Shown: positions 16,623 through 26,300 of the stretch, one piece after another
Numbering within the stretch: the stretch's first letter is position 1
Layout of the letters: every line of letters starts with the position of its first letter
Source: Lentzea nigeriaca
Lineage (GTDB): Bacteria > Actinomycetota > Actinomycetes > Mycobacteriales > Pseudonocardiaceae
Length of the DNA: 64,000 bases
Assembly (NCBI RefSeq): GCF_016907955.1
Contig: NZ_JAFBCX010000008.1
Span: forward strand, 62,001 to 126,000
Direction: 5' to 3'
Translations under genes and position numbers: made by a program
The notes under the pieces: model-generated
Database searches by the model: none
What the model saw: the letters and a program-made list of their open reading frames with translations, nothing else
Told to the model about the DNA's origin: nothing

Positions 16623-17879
16623 TTATGCGGGCGCGACCGGCAGGACGACCCGGAACACGGCTCCGGAGCCGGACGGCTCACAGGTCAGCTCGCCGCCATG
16701 AGCCCGAACCACCCCGCGAGCGATAGCCAGCCCGAGTCCCGAGCCACCGGACCGCCGATCGCGGGCGTCGTCCAACCGCACCAGGCGGTCGAAGATCCGT
16801 TCCCGTTCGGCCTCCGGCACCCCAGGGCCGTTGTCGGACACGGTGAACCCGGTCAGGTCGACCCGGATCCGCACGCTCCCCTGTGGACCGGTGGCCTGCC
16901 TGGCGTTGTCCACGAGGTTCGCGAGCACCTGCGCCAGCCGCTGCCCGTCCCCGACCACGGTGACCGAGACCCCTTCGGCGGCGATGTCGAAGTCCGGTGC
17001 CACATAACGGGTCCGAGCCACCTCGGCCTCGGCCAGCGCCAGCAGGTCCACGGCTTCGCGCTGCATCTCGTACCCGGCGTCCAGCTGGGCCAGCGCGAGA
17101 AGGTCATCGACCAGCCGTCCGGCCCGCCGCGCCTCCCGGACCAGCAGGAACGACATCTGGTCCCGATCAGGCGAGTCGACCGGCGCCTGCACCAGCGCCT
17201 CGGCCACGGCCTGAACACCCGTGATCGGCGTGCGCAGTTCGTGAGCGGCATCGGCGACGAACCGCCGGGTCCGCTGCTCGGACCCCTCCAGCGAGTCCAG
17301 CATCCCGTCGAAGGCCGCAGCCGTCCGTCCCAGCTCGGTGTCCGTGCGCGAAGGGTTCAACCGACCGCCCCGATGCCCGGCGGCAATGGCCTGGGCCAGG
17401 GACGTCATGGCGTCGAGAGGAGCCAGCGCCCGCCGGACCACCCAGATCATCAACACCCCGGTGATCACGATGGCCCCGAGCCCCAGCATGATCAGCAGCT
17501 TGCGCAGCCGGACCTGCGCCTGCGAGATGGCCTCGGTGTCGGCGTAGAACGTGAACTTGGCCGCCCCGAAGGTGTGGTTCTTGCGCACGAACTGGCCGTC
17601 TTCCGGCGCGTCCCCGAACCGGATCCCGTTGGGCAGCTCCACGGTGACGTGGATGTTCCGCTTGGTCAGCTGCCGGACGACGTCCCGTGGCGGATTGCCC
17701 TTCATCAACAACACACCCGCGCGGTTCTCGGCATCACGCAGAACGAGGTCGACGTCCTTGTTGGACTGCCCCTGGAAGGTCCGGTCGACGGCGATGACCA
17801 GCGCGACCAGCACCAGGAACAACACCAGCAGCACCGAGACGGCGACCCGCCGCCGCAGCGAGACAGTGCGCAGGTTCAT
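16623..17879 (-). CDS. Sensor histidine kinase (HAMP, HisKA, HATPase_c)
   Basis: A 418-residue membrane sensor kinase. Transmembrane helix 1 (residues about 11-32) and helix 2 (about 127-148) flank an external sensor of about 95 residues. A HAMP segment follows (R-R-A-L-A-P-L-D-A-M), then the phospho-accepting H box FVADAAHELRTPITG near residue 220. The N box (LVDNARQA), G1 (DNGPGVP) and G2 (GGSGLGLAIA) complete the ATPase domain. The ATG overlaps the stop of the response regulator gene by 4 bases, so this is a standard regulator-kinase pair. The signal is unknown; the nearby secreted DUF5666 protein is a likely target or input. Confidence 0.93.
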   Translation of the reverse strand: MNLRTVSLRRRVAVSVLLVLFLVLVALVIAVDRTFQGQSNKDVDLVLRDAENRAGVLLMKGNPPRDVVRQLTKRNIHVTVELPNGIRFGDAPEDGQFVRKNHTFGAAKFTFYADTEAISQAQVRLRKLLIMLGLGAIVITGVLMIWVVRRALAPLDAMTSLAQAIAAGHRGGRLNPSRTDTELGRTAAAFDGMLDSLEGSEQRTRRFVADAAHELRTPITGVQAVAEALVQAPVDSPDRDQMSFLLVREARRAGRLVDDLLALAQLDAGYEMQREAVDLLALAEAEVARTRYVAPDFDIAAEGVSVTVVGDGQRLAQVLANLVDNARQATGPQGSVRIRVDLTGFTVSDNGPGVPEAERERIFDRLVRLDDARDRRSGGSGLGLAIARGVVRAHGGELTCEPSGSGAVFRVVLPVAPA

Positions 17880-18544
17880 TCGTCGGCCCGCAACACGTAC
17901 CCCAGGCCACGCACGGTGTGCACGAGCCGTGGCCCGTGCTCTTCGAGCTTGCGCCGCACAGCGCTGATGTGGACCTCGACGAGGTTCGGGTCGTAGTCCT
18001 CATAACCCCACACGGCGGTGAGGATCTGCGTCTTGGACACCACCCGCCCGCGCTGCGCCGCCAGGTACACCAGGAGCCGCAGCTCGGTGGCCGTCAGCTC
18101 GATGGCCTTGTCGGCCCGCATGACCACGCCGGCGTCGGCGTCGACGACCAGGTCGCCGACCTGGACGGTGGACGGCGTCCGCCCGAGCCGGCGCAGCACC
18201 GCCGACACCCGTGCGACGAGCTCTGCCAGCACGAACGGTTTGCCGACGTAGTCGTCCGCCCCGCCGGACAGGCCGCGCAACCGGTCGGGAACCCCGTCCC
18301 TGGCGGTCAGCATGACCACCCCGGCCCCGGAAGCCCTGCGGATCACCTCGAGCAGCGCGAAGCCGTCGCGGCCGGGCAGCATCACGTCGAGCACGACCAG
18401 ATCGGGCCGGAAGCGCCCGAGATCGGCCTCCAGCTGCCGCCCGTCCAGCCGGTGCTGCACCTCGTACCCGGACTCGCGCAACGCGGACGACACCGCGGCG
18501 CCGATCGCCTCGGCGTCCTCGATCACCAACACCCTGGCGGACAC
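17876..18544 (-). CDS. OmpR/PhoB family response regulator
   Basis: A 222-residue two-domain response regulator. The receiver domain has the acidic pair E-D near the N-terminus, the phosphorylation site LVVLDVMLPGRDG near residue 53 and the conserved Lys in VGKPF. The C-terminal winged helix has ELRLLVYLAAQRGRVVSKTQ and ends VHTVRGLGYVL. The GTG at 18544 is the first possible start. However, a strong AGGAGG site lies so close to it that a second GTG four codons later (18532), spaced about 10 bases from that site, may be the real start. It is divergent from the DUF5666 gene and is expected to regulate it. Confidence 0.92.
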   Translation of the reverse strand: MSARVLVIEDAEAIGAAVSSALRESGYEVQHRLDGRQLEADLGRFRPDLVVLDVMLPGRDGFALLEVIRRASGAGVVMLTARDGVPDRLRGLSGGADDYVGKPFVLAELVARVSAVLRRLGRTPSTVQVGDLVVDADAGVVMRADKAIELTATELRLLVYLAAQRGRVVSKTQILTAVWGYEDYDPNLVEVHISAVRRKLEEHGPRLVHTVRGLGYVLRADE

Positions 18545-18586
18545 CTCCTCATTCTGCTGATCATCCGGACTTCGGGCGACTCGCCT

Positions 18587-18602
18587 TCAGCTCACGCTCA
18601 GC
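18587..18602. promoter_or_regulatory. 11-base-period direct repeat, candidate response-regulator site
   Basis: TCAGC occurs at 18587-18591 and again at 18598-18602, exactly one helical turn (11 bases) apart, in the gap between the divergent response regulator and DUF5666 genes. OmpR-family dimers commonly bind such tandem repeats. The motif is short, so chance remains possible. Confidence 0.3.
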
Positions 18603-18624
18603 ATGTGCGCGCACCCTGAGGCAC

Positions 18625-19194
18625 ATGTCGAAGAAATCTGCGTGGGCCGGCGCCATCGTCGCGGCCGTCGGGCTCACCGTCGGCGGCATCGCGGTCGCGG
18701 CAGCGGCCGACAACCCCGATGGCCCGCCCGCGGCGTTCGCGGAGCGCCACCCCGGCGGTCCCGGCAAACCGGGCCGCCCGGACAAGGTGAAGCTGAAGGG
18801 CGGCACTCTCGTCGTCGGACGTGTGAAATCCGTCGAATCCGGCAAACTCACGATCACCAAGGACGACGGCAGCGAAGTGTCGTTGACCACTGACAGCTCG
18901 ACGAAGCTGCGTGGTGGAGACCTGGGTGGCCTGAAGGCCGACCAGCGCGTGACCGTGCGCGTGAAGGACGGCAAGGCGCTGAACGTGGCGCTCGCCAAGG
19001 CGCACGAGCAGGGCACGATCAAGGACGTCAACGGGAACAACGCCACGTTGATCCAGGTAGACGGCCTGCAGACGCCGCTCGACCTGTCCGGCGTGAGCGA
19101 GAAGCCGAAGAACGGCGACCTCGTCGCGGTGACCGGTTCGGTGTCCGACGGCAAGACCATCAAGGTCGAGCAGCTACGTCAGTTGCCGAAGTAA
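18625..19194 (+). CDS. Secreted DUF5666 domain protein
   Basis: A 189-residue exported protein. The N-terminal signal peptide (MSKKSAWAG then a hydrophobic stretch to A-V-A-A-A-A-D) is followed by a Pro/Gly-rich spacer. Two small beta-barrel-like repeats come after it: VVGRVKSVESGKLTITKDDG and GTIKDVNGNNATLIQVDG. The V-x-G-x-V and D-G-x-x-I patterns are typical of DUF5666, an OB-like domain seen in actinobacterial envelope proteins. The function is unknown. It is transcribed away from the two-component regulator and is the natural candidate target of that system. Confidence 0.75.
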   Translation: MSKKSAWAGAIVAAVGLTVGGIAVAAAADNPDGPPAAFAERHPGGPGKPGRPDKVKLKGGTLVVGRVKSVESGKLTITKDDGSEVSLTTDSSTKLRGGDLGGLKADQRVTVRVKDGKALNVALAKAHEQGTIKDVNGNNATLIQVDGLQTPLDLSGVSEKPKNGDLVAVTGSVSDGKTIKVEQLRQLPK

Positions 19195-19237
19195 ACCTGG
19201 GCTCCACGCGGACCGCCGCGTCTGCGAACATCGCAGT

Positions 19238-19678
19238 GTGGCGGTTCCGCGAAGCCCGAACAGATGGGTGTTCATCCTGCTGGTCGTCGGACTGGTCGGG
19301 ATCGGGGTCGCGATCGCTCTTTTGGCGCCCGCCAAGGTGCTGGGCGCCGAGGAGCCCCCCAGACCCGTGACCGCGACCGTCATCGAGACCGGGTCGTGCG
19401 GCCAGGGCATGGACACCGTCGAGTGGGATGCGAACGGCGAGAAGAAGCAGGCCAAGCTCGACGGTTGCGGCCACCGCAAAGGCGAGACCCTCGAAATCGT
19501 GAACACCGGCAACGACATGGTGTCGTCCGCTTCCTCCGTCCCGGTCGGACTGCCGGTAGGACGCCGCCTCACCGCGCTGCTGCTGTGCATGGCAGCGCTG
19601 GCGGGCGGTTTTTACGCGTTCCTCTTCCGCTACGCGCCTCTGCGAGCGCCGGCCGTGCTCCCCACTCGGAGCGATTAG
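19238..19678 (+). CDS. Small membrane protein with two transmembrane helices
   Basis: A 146-residue protein with a first hydrophobic helix (WVFILLVVGLVGIGVAIALL, about 9-28) and a second one (LTALLLCMAALAGGFYAFLF, about 109-128). The external loop of about 80 residues contains two cysteines (GSCGQG and DGCGHR) that could form a disulfide. The topology resembles DUF3592-type proteins, but I cannot place it in a family with confidence. The GTG start at 19238 lies 43 bases after the DUF5666 gene, so co-transcription is likely. Confidence 0.6.
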   Translation: MAVPRSPNRWVFILLVVGLVGIGVAIALLAPAKVLGAEEPPRPVTATVIETGSCGQGMDTVEWDANGEKKQAKLDGCGHRKGETLEIVNTGNDMVSSASSVPVGLPVGRRLTALLLCMAALAGGFYAFLFRYAPLRAPAVLPTRSD

Positions 19679-19808
19679 GCCTGAGGGACTCTTTGAAGCG
19701 TGTAAGAATTCGAATCGCACCGCATTTTTGGGGATAGCACTCGCGTTGGTCGGCGCCATTCAGCCCGCCGTCGCGGACCCGTCCTGGACCCGCCGGCAAG
19801 TCAGGCAT

Positions 19809-19833
19809 CCCGCCTCGACTCAGCCGAGGCGGG
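19809..19833. terminator. Bidirectional hairpin terminator
   Basis: CCCGCCTCG (19809-19817) pairs perfectly with CGAGGCGGG (19825-19833) around a 7-base loop. It lies just beyond the stop of the minus-strand channel gene and after the plus-strand small membrane protein gene, so it can serve both directions. No U-tract follows. Confidence 0.65.
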
Positions 19834-19842
19834 ACGTGGCTT

Positions 19843-20886
19843 TCACTCCCCGCCGGGCGGGGTCACCTTCTTGACGTAGAGCAGCCGGTCGCCCGGCTCG
19901 ATCGCGTCGGCTTCCGGGGCGTCGACCCGGTACAGCGTCTTGCCCCGCACCACGCCGAGCACGATGTCCGACAGGTGCCGCGGCGACCCGCCGATCTCAC
20001 TCGCCTCGACGTCGCGTTCGGCGATCGCGAGACCCGCGTCCGGCGTGAGCAGGTCCTCCACCATCGCGACCACCGACGGCGTCGCCGTGGCCATGCCGAG
20101 CAGCCGGCCCGCCGTCTCCGACGACACGACCACCGAGTCCGCGCCGGACTGCTTGAGCAGGTGCTCGTTCTCCCGCTCCCGCACTGACGCCACGATCTGC
20201 GCCTTCGGGGCGAGCTCGCGGGCGGTCAACGTCACCAGCACCGCCGTGTCGTCCCGGTTCGGCGCAACGACGATCGCGCGCGCTCGGGCCGCACCGGCGA
20301 CCCTCAGCACGTCGTTGCGCGTACCGGACCCATGCACGGTGACGAGCCCGATGGCGGACGCGGCGTCGAGCGATTCCTGCACGGTGTCCACGACGACGAT
20401 CGAGCCGGGCTCGACACCGTCACCGAGCAGCGCCGCGACGGCCGACCGTCCCTTGGTGCCATAACCGACGACCACCACGTGGTCCCGCACGACCCGCCTC
20501 CACTTCTGAATGCGCAACGCCTGACGGGAGCGCTCGGTGAGAACTTCGAGTGTCGTGCCGACCAGCACGATCAGGAACAAGACCCGCAACGGCGTGATGA
20601 CCAGAACGTTCACCAGCCGCGCCGACGACGAGGCGGGCGTGATGTCGCCGTAGCCGGTCGTCGAGAGAGACACCGTCGCGTAGTAGAACGAGTCGAGCAA
20701 CGAGACGCCGTCCCCGTTGACGTCACGGTAGCCCTCGCGGTCGAGGTAGACGATCAGCACCGCGAGCAGCAGTGCGGCCGACGCCCCGATCACGCGCTTG
20801 ACGATGGCGCGGACCGGGCTCTGCGCCTGGTCCGGCATCTTGATCACGCCGACGAGCGAGTGCGACGCTTCGTCAGTCAGGCTCAT
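19843..20886 (-). CDS. Potassium channel family protein with RCK/TrkA-N domain
   Basis: A 347-residue two-helix K+ channel. TM1 (about 30-47) is followed by a pore loop with the selectivity filter TTGYGD, then TM2 (LVNVLVITPLRVLFLIVLVG). The cytoplasmic RCK Rossmann domain starts HVVVVGYGTKGRSAVAALLG, and a TrkA-C-like domain lies at the C-terminus. The ATG at 20886 overlaps the M20 peptidase stop (ATGA), which is why it was preferred to an ATG 45 bases upstream. It corresponds to Rv3200c in M. tuberculosis, which also sits near AdnB and NudC. The RCK domain should gate the pore in response to nucleotide or ions. Confidence 0.9.
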   Translation of the reverse strand: MSLTDEASHSLVGVIKMPDQAQSPVRAIVKRVIGASAALLLAVLIVYLDREGYRDVNGDGVSLLDSFYYATVSLSTTGYGDITPASSSARLVNVLVITPLRVLFLIVLVGTTLEVLTERSRQALRIQKWRRVVRDHVVVVGYGTKGRSAVAALLGDGVEPGSIVVVDTVQESLDAASAIGLVTVHGSGTRNDVLRVAGAARARAIVVAPNRDDTAVLVTLTARELAPKAQIVASVRERENEHLLKQSGADSVVVSSETAGRLLGMATATPSVVAMVEDLLTPDAGLAIAERDVEASEIGGSPRHLSDIVLGVVRGKTLYRVDAPEADAIEPGDRLLYVKKVTPPGGE

Positions 20887-22307
20887 CGAGTCAACCTCTT
20901 CGCGATATTTGCTTGGGGAAGCATTCGCCACAGGTGAGCCGCCGCCTCCGCACCTTTGAGGAGCAGCGGTACCACGACGCGTTCGTTCGGCGCGTGCACG
21001 CGATCATCCGGCAAGGTCGCTCCGAGGTAGACGAGGGGCACCCCGAGCCACGCCTGCAGCACCGCGGCGGGCCCGGACCCACCGGCCCGCGCGAACCGCA
21101 CGGGCTGGTCGAACGCCAGCTCCATCGCCTCCTTCACCGTCGCGTTGGCCGGGTCGTCGGGGCTGATCGCGTACGGCGGCACCCCGTCGCCGCGGAAGCT
21201 CACCTCCGCCCTGATGCCCGGCGGAGTGTGCTCGGCGACGAACTCCTTGAGCTGGTCCGCGACCTTCTCCGGCAGCTGGTCGGGCACGAGCCGGAAGCTG
21301 AGCTTCGCGGTCGCGGTGGCCGGGATGATCGTCTTCAGGCCGGGCCCGGTGTAGCCGCTGCTGATGCCGTTGATCTCGGCGGTCGGCCGCACCCAGATGC
21401 GTTCGAGCGTCGTGTAGCCGGGTTCACCCGCGGTTGCCTGCGCGCCACCCCCGTTGTGCGCCAACCACTTCCGCTCGTCGAACGGCAGCGCGGCGTAGTC
21501 GCTTCGTTCCTTTGCGGACGGTTCGCGGACGTCGTCGTAGAAGCCCGGCAGCTGGATCCGGCCCTCCTCGTCGTGCAGCGCCGCGATCAGTTTCGCCAAT
21601 GCCGTGGCGGGGTTCGGAATCGCGCCGCCGGCCCGCCCCGAATGCACGTCGTCGGTGCCGCCGAAGAACGTGATCTCACCGCCGAGAACACCGCGTTGGC
21701 CGGTGTTGACGGTGGGCGCATCGCGTTCGTGCAACGCGGTGTCCGTGAACACCACGAGATCACAGCCGAGGTCTTCCCGGTGGTCTTCGAGCAGCTTTCG
21801 CAGATGCGGAGAACCCGATTCCTCCTCACCCTCGATGAAGAGTTTCAGCGTGACGCTCGGCGCATTCTGGCCAGTCGCCGCCAGATGCGCTTTCACCGCG
21901 AGCAGGTGCATCGCGACCTGCCCCTTGTCGTCACTCGCACCACGGCCGTACAACTCGTCGCCGCTGGTCACGGGCTCGAACGGCGGATGGTGCCACCGCT
22001 CGACCGGATCGACGGGCTGCACGTCGTGGTGTCCGTAGACGAGCACGGTCGGAGCACCGGGATCCGCGGCGGGCCAGCAGGCGTACACGGCGGGCAACGC
22101 CGGCCCGTCGTCCCAGATCTCGATCTCCGGCCAGCCGTCCTCCCTGAGCTGCCCGGCCAGCCACTCGGCAGATCTCCGCACGTCAACGCGATGCTCGGGG
22201 TCGACGCCAATCGACGGGATCTTGATCCACTCGCGGAGCCCGGCGACGAAGGATTCGCTCAGCGCGGCAACCGCGGCACGTTCGGGATGATGAGAATCAC
22301 CTGCCAC
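20883..22307 (-). CDS. M20 family metallopeptidase (dipeptidase)
   Basis: A 474-residue di-zinc amidohydrolase of the M20 (ArgE/DapE/carnosinase) family, probably a cytoplasmic dipeptidase. Metal and catalytic motifs are VLVYGHHDVQP (His), GRGASDDKGQ (bridging Asp), IEGEEESGS (catalytic Glu and ligand) and the late DDRVHAPNE (His). The lid domain lies between. The frame stays open to 22418, but that overlaps a divergent gene and a palindromic element. The GTG at 22307 was therefore chosen, giving a normal length. It is coupled to the K+ channel gene by a 4-base overlap. Confidence 0.88.
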   Translation of the reverse strand: MAGDSHHPERAAVAALSESFVAGLREWIKIPSIGVDPEHRVDVRRSAEWLAGQLREDGWPEIEIWDDGPALPAVYACWPAADPGAPTVLVYGHHDVQPVDPVERWHHPPFEPVTSGDELYGRGASDDKGQVAMHLLAVKAHLAATGQNAPSVTLKLFIEGEEESGSPHLRKLLEDHREDLGCDLVVFTDTALHERDAPTVNTGQRGVLGGEITFFGGTDDVHSGRAGGAIPNPATALAKLIAALHDEEGRIQLPGFYDDVREPSAKERSDYAALPFDERKWLAHNGGGAQATAGEPGYTTLERIWVRPTAEINGISSGYTGPGLKTIIPATATAKLSFRLVPDQLPEKVADQLKEFVAEHTPPGIRAEVSFRGDGVPPYAISPDDPANATVKEAMELAFDQPVRFARAGGSGPAAVLQAWLGVPLVYLGATLPDDRVHAPNERVVVPLLLKGAEAAAHLWRMLPQANIAKRLTR

Positions 22308-22336
22308 GCCCGAGGAGAATAGGCCAGCCCCACCTC

Positions 22337-22353
22337 GCCTACGCGGCGTAGGC
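22337..22353. promoter_or_regulatory. Perfect palindrome between divergent M20 and DoxX-like genes
   Basis: GCCTACG (22337-22343) and CGTAGGC (22347-22353) form a perfect inverted repeat around CGG. It lies 17 bases before the DoxX-like ATG and 30 bases before the chosen M20 start, which suits an operator or divergent promoter element. The regulator is unknown. Confidence 0.4.
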
Positions 22354-22369
22354 ATGACAGGGTGACCGC

Positions 22370-22750
22370 ATGGAACCGAACCGTTCCCGAGCGCGATCAG
22401 CGCTGGCGCTCGCCGCACTGCTCGGCCTGGCCGGAATCACCCACTTCACCAGGCCCAAGTACTACGACGCGATCGTCCCGCGCCCCCTGCCCGGCACTCC
22501 GCGGCAGTGGACCTACGCGTCGGGCGCGGCCGAACTCGCCCTGGCCACAGCGGTAGCGGCCCCACGCACCCGCCGCCTGGGCAGCCTGGCAACCGCGGCC
22601 TTCTTCGTGGCGGTGTTCCCGGCAAACGTGAAAATGGCTCTGGACTTTCGCTCCAAGTCGCCAAAGGCGCGCGCCCTGGCGTATGGTCGCCTGCCACTGC
22701 AGGTCCCACTCGTCGCGTGGGCCTGGAAAGTGGCCAAAGCGACCCCATGA
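22370..22750 (+). CDS. DoxX-like membrane protein
   Basis: A 126-residue integral membrane protein with about three to four hydrophobic helices (ALALAALLGLAGITHF, AAELALATAVAA, LATAAFFVAVFPANVKMAL, LQVPLVAWAWKVA). The pattern G-I-x-H-F near the start and F-P-A-N in the third helix is typical of the DoxX-like family, whose biochemical role is not settled. The ATG at 22370 is divergent from the M20 peptidase gene. Confidence 0.75.
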   Translation: MEPNRSRARSALALAALLGLAGITHFTRPKYYDAIVPRPLPGTPRQWTYASGAAELALATAVAAPRTRRLGSLATAAFFVAVFPANVKMALDFRSKSPKARALAYGRLPLQVPLVAWAWKVAKATP

Positions 22751-22817
22751 CCACCCTGGGTAATCCTTAACCAAGTATCCCGCAAACGCTGTCATTTCTC
22801 GCGCGAGCAACCTTAGG

Positions 22818-23354
22818 ATGCGCCCTGTGCAAACGCTTCTCCAGCGCGCCGCAACAGCGCTCGGCTGGGACGGAGTCGTCGTTCCCGACGTCGCCGTCCT
22901 GGGCCAGCAGGTGTCCGCGGTGGTGCGTTTGCTACCCGAGGTCCACGAGTGGCGCACCCAGAACGGCTGGCCACCACGCGCCGACCCGTCCTGGTTCCGC
23001 TCCTGGTTCGAGCCCGAGGCCCACGACCGCCTACCCGTCGCCGCCGTCGAACTCGTCGGCGTCCTGGTCAGCGAGTCCACCACGGACCGAGCCCTGCAGT
23101 CCTGCGGCACCCTGCTGACCCTGGCACCGTGCGCGGTGATGCTGCCCCGGTCCGACGAGTCGCAGGCCTGGTCGTACATCGAACTCGACTACTACGGCAT
23201 CGGCGTCGTGGTCGCCGACGACACCTCGGCCGACATGATGGTGCCGCCGGAGGACCGCTCCCCCGAGTTCGGGCCGTCGCTCTTCGGGCGGTGGCTGCTC
23301 GAGGTGCTGTACGAGCGGGTCCTCAAGGCGTCGCACGCACCGGCCAGCACCTGA
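22818..23354 (+). CDS. Hypothetical protein
   Basis: I do not recognise this 178-residue protein. It has no signal peptide or membrane helix and looks like a soluble alpha/beta protein: a helical N-terminus (LLQRAATALGW), a Trp-rich patch (WPPRADPSWFRSWF), a central valine-rich part with two cysteines, and a C-terminal helix (LFGRWLLEVLYERVL). The ATG at 22818 is the first start in frame. It converges on adnB with only 30 bases between the stops. The orderly codon use and the lack of a better alternative on the other strand support it as a gene. Confidence 0.65.
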   Translation: MRPVQTLLQRAATALGWDGVVVPDVAVLGQQVSAVVRLLPEVHEWRTQNGWPPRADPSWFRSWFEPEAHDRLPVAAVELVGVLVSESTTDRALQSCGTLLTLAPCAVMLPRSDESQAWSYIELDYYGIGVVVADDTSADMMVPPEDRSPEFGPSLFGRWLLEVLYERVLKASHAPAST

Positions 23355-23384
23355 GTCGCAGCTTCAGCCAAGCCGTCCCACTGA

Positions 23385-26300
23385 TCACGACCCCACCGAT
23401 CGGATCAGGTCCTTCAGGCCCTGCTCATCCAGCAGGTCCGCCGGCCGCAACGTGTGATCGTGACGCACGTAGTGGAACGCGGCCCGGACCCGCTCCAACG
23501 GCTCCCCCACCAGCGTCGCCCACGCCAGCCGGTACGCCGCGAGCTGCACCGACAGCGCCGGCAGGGCCTCCGCGTCCGGCACCGCGCCGGTTTTCCAGTC
23601 GACGACGGTCCAGCCGTCCTGGTCCTTGTAGACGGCGTCCATGCGGCCTCGGACCGAGATTCCGTCGAACTCGGCTTCGAAGGGCACCTCGACGTCGTGT
23701 GGCGTGCGGTCTGCCCAGGCGCTGGAGAGGAACGCCTCCTTCAGGCGTTCGAGGTCGGCGTCCGGGGAGGCGTCGGCGTCGCCCGCGCCTGGCAGTTCGT
23801 CGATGTCGAGCAGGCGGGTGGCGCCGAAGCGGTTTTCCAGCCACGTGTGGAAGGCCGTGCCTCGGCGCGCCAGTGGGTTCGGGGGGAACGGCAGGGGACG
23901 CCTCAGACGGCGGGCCAGCAGGTCCGGGTCCTTGGCCAGTTCGACCAGTTGGCTCACCGAGAGGTGCTCGGGCAGTTCGACCTGTTCGCGGCGGGTCATC
24001 GACGCGGCGCGCTCGGCCAGCAGGACGTCCACGTCCTTGGCCCAGCCGTCCGGGTCGTCTTCCTCCGGCATCTCCGGGTCGTCGGGCACCACGTCGTCGG
24101 GCAGCGGTTCGGGCTCTGGCGGGAAGTCGTCGTCCGGCGGCTCGTCCGGCGGCGGATAGTCCTCGACCGCCACAGCCGGTTCTTCCTCGAAGATCAGCGG
24201 CAGTGGTTCGGGTGGGGCGTTGCGGAGTTCGTCCAACGCGGCCAGCACCATCTTGGCGCCCTCGACCACGGCGTCGCGGCGCTTGCCCAGCGGATCGGCC
24301 GGCCACTGGGACGTCTTCACGTCTTCTGCCAGGGGGTTCGGGGTGTCGGGGTCCGGTTCGTCTGCCCACACGCTGATGTCGCCCGGCGGGTTGTCGCGTC
24401 GCAGGACCTCGTGCATCTCCTGCAGGAACACCGACGGGCCCTTGGGCTTGTCGCCCGCCTCCGCCCACCAGTGGCCGGACATGAGCAGGCTGTGCTCGGC
24501 GCGCGTGACACCTACGTAGAAGAGTCTGCGTTCCTCCACCAGGCGCCTGTCTTCGAACTCCTCGGCGTGGATCGTGAGCGCCTCGTCGACCTCCTTGCGG
24601 TTGAAGCCGGCCGACAACCGCAAGGAAGGCAGGTCCTGGGCGTCGCCTCGCAGGTCGGCCGGGAGTTCGGTGACGGCCTTCAGCCAGCACGACGACTTCT
24701 TGCGGCCCGGGAAGACGTCCTTGACCAGGTGCGGCAGCGCGACGATCCGCCACTCCAGGCCCTTGGCCGAGTGCACGGTCAGGATCTGCACGCGGTCCTC
24801 GGACACCTCCACCTCGCCGGGCTCGAGGCCGTCCTCGGCGTGCTCGGCCGCGTAGAGGTAGTCGAGCAACGACGACAGCGTCGCGGACGGGCTGGCCGCC
24901 GCGAAGTCCGTGACCACGTCGGCGAACGCGTCGAGGTGTGCGCGGCCTACCATGCCCGGCCGCGACATGGCCTCGATGTCGAGCAGCAACGTGCGTTCGA
25001 CGTCCGCCACCAGCTCTGGCAGCGGCTGGTCCAGGCGGCGTCGCAACGCAGCCAGCTCGGCCCCGAGCCTGCGAATGCGCCGATAGCCGTCCTGCGAGTA
25101 GGCGTCGGGATCACCGGGGTCGTCCAACGCGTCGGCCAGGCCGGCCTGCTCGGCGTGCTCACCGGGCAACGCGTCCGCCAGCACGAGCAGAGGATCGTCC
25201 ACAACGGACTGTCTGCTTTGGACACCAGCCAGCTCACGTGCGCGACTCCACAACGCTGCCAGGTCCCGTGCCGCCAGGCGCCAGCGCGAGCCGGTCAGCA
25301 GGCGCGCGGCCGCCGTGCCCGCCAGCGGATCCACGAGAACCCTCAGCGCCGACACCAGGTCCCGCACCTCGGGCTCGTCGAGCAGGCCGCCGAGGCCCAC
25401 GACCTCGACCGGCAGGCCGCGTTCCCTGAGCGCGGCCGCGATCGCCGCCATGTCGGAGCGCCGTCGCACCAGAACGGCGGCCGTCGGCGGCACGCCTTCG
25501 GTGTCGAGGTGCGCTTCCCATTGTGCCGCAACGTTGTCCGCCATCCAGTCGAGCTCCTGGCGGATGTCGGCGTGCAACGCGAGCCGGACGTCGCCCGGTC
25601 CCGCGCCGGGGCGCGCGCGCAGTTCCTCGACGTCCAGGCCGGCCTCGCGCAGCGGCAGTGACACCGCGTTCGCGAGCTCCAGCACCTCCGGCGGGTTGCG
25701 GAAACTGGTCAGCAGCCCGAACTTCCTGGTGGGCGGGAAGTCGTCGGCGAAGCGCGGCAGGTTCGCGGCGGACGCCCCACGCCAGCCGTAGATGGCCTGC
25801 GCCGGGTCGCCCACGGACGTGACGGGCATCGGCTTGCCCTCACCGAACAGCGACCGCAACAAGACGCGCTGGGCGTGCCCGGTGTCCTGGTACTCGTCCA
25901 GCAGCACCGCGCCGTACCGCTCGCGCTCGCCCTCCGCGACCTCCTCGAACTGGGCGAGCTGTGCGGCCAGCGACATCTGGTCCGCGAAGTCGAGCGCCGC
26001 TTCCTTCCGCTTGCGCAGCTGGTACGCCTCCAGCAGCGGGAGGAGCGCGACCCGCAGCCGTTGCGCGCGAATGACCTCCTGCAGCTTCTCCGGCAGGCCG
26101 TCGCGTTGCCGGGGCGCACGCGGGGCGTTCTCGATGAGCGCACAAAGCTTGTCCGCGTGGTTCTGCAGGGCTTCCGGCGTGACGAGGTGCTCGCCGAGCT
26201 CACCGGCCAGCGCCAGCAGGTAGCCGGTGATCGTCGCCGGGACCTTGTCGGTGTCGAGGTCCTTGGCCCACGTCGACACCACCCGGTGCGCGAGCTGCCA

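Noticed and set aside
15521-16726. Plus-strand frame overlapping the end of metallopeptidase paralogue 3 and the genes on the opposite strand
   Set aside because: Out of frame with the HEYGHH protein and antisense to two other genes; no motif.
19700-19860. Possible short secreted peptide: a plus-strand frame reading F-L-G-I-A-L-A-L-V-G-A-I-Q-P-A-V-A-D-P-S-W
   Set aside because: It looks like a signal peptide with an A-V-A cleavage site, but the only start is a TTG without a ribosome site. The frame runs through the hairpin at 19809-19833 into the opposite gene. It may be a gene remnant or chance.
23454-25661. Open frame of 735 codons on the plus strand across adnB
   Set aside because: It is antisense to a gene with complete helicase and nuclease motifs. 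The translation is Arg/Gln/His/Val-rich without family motifs, the usual mirror frame in high-GC DNA.
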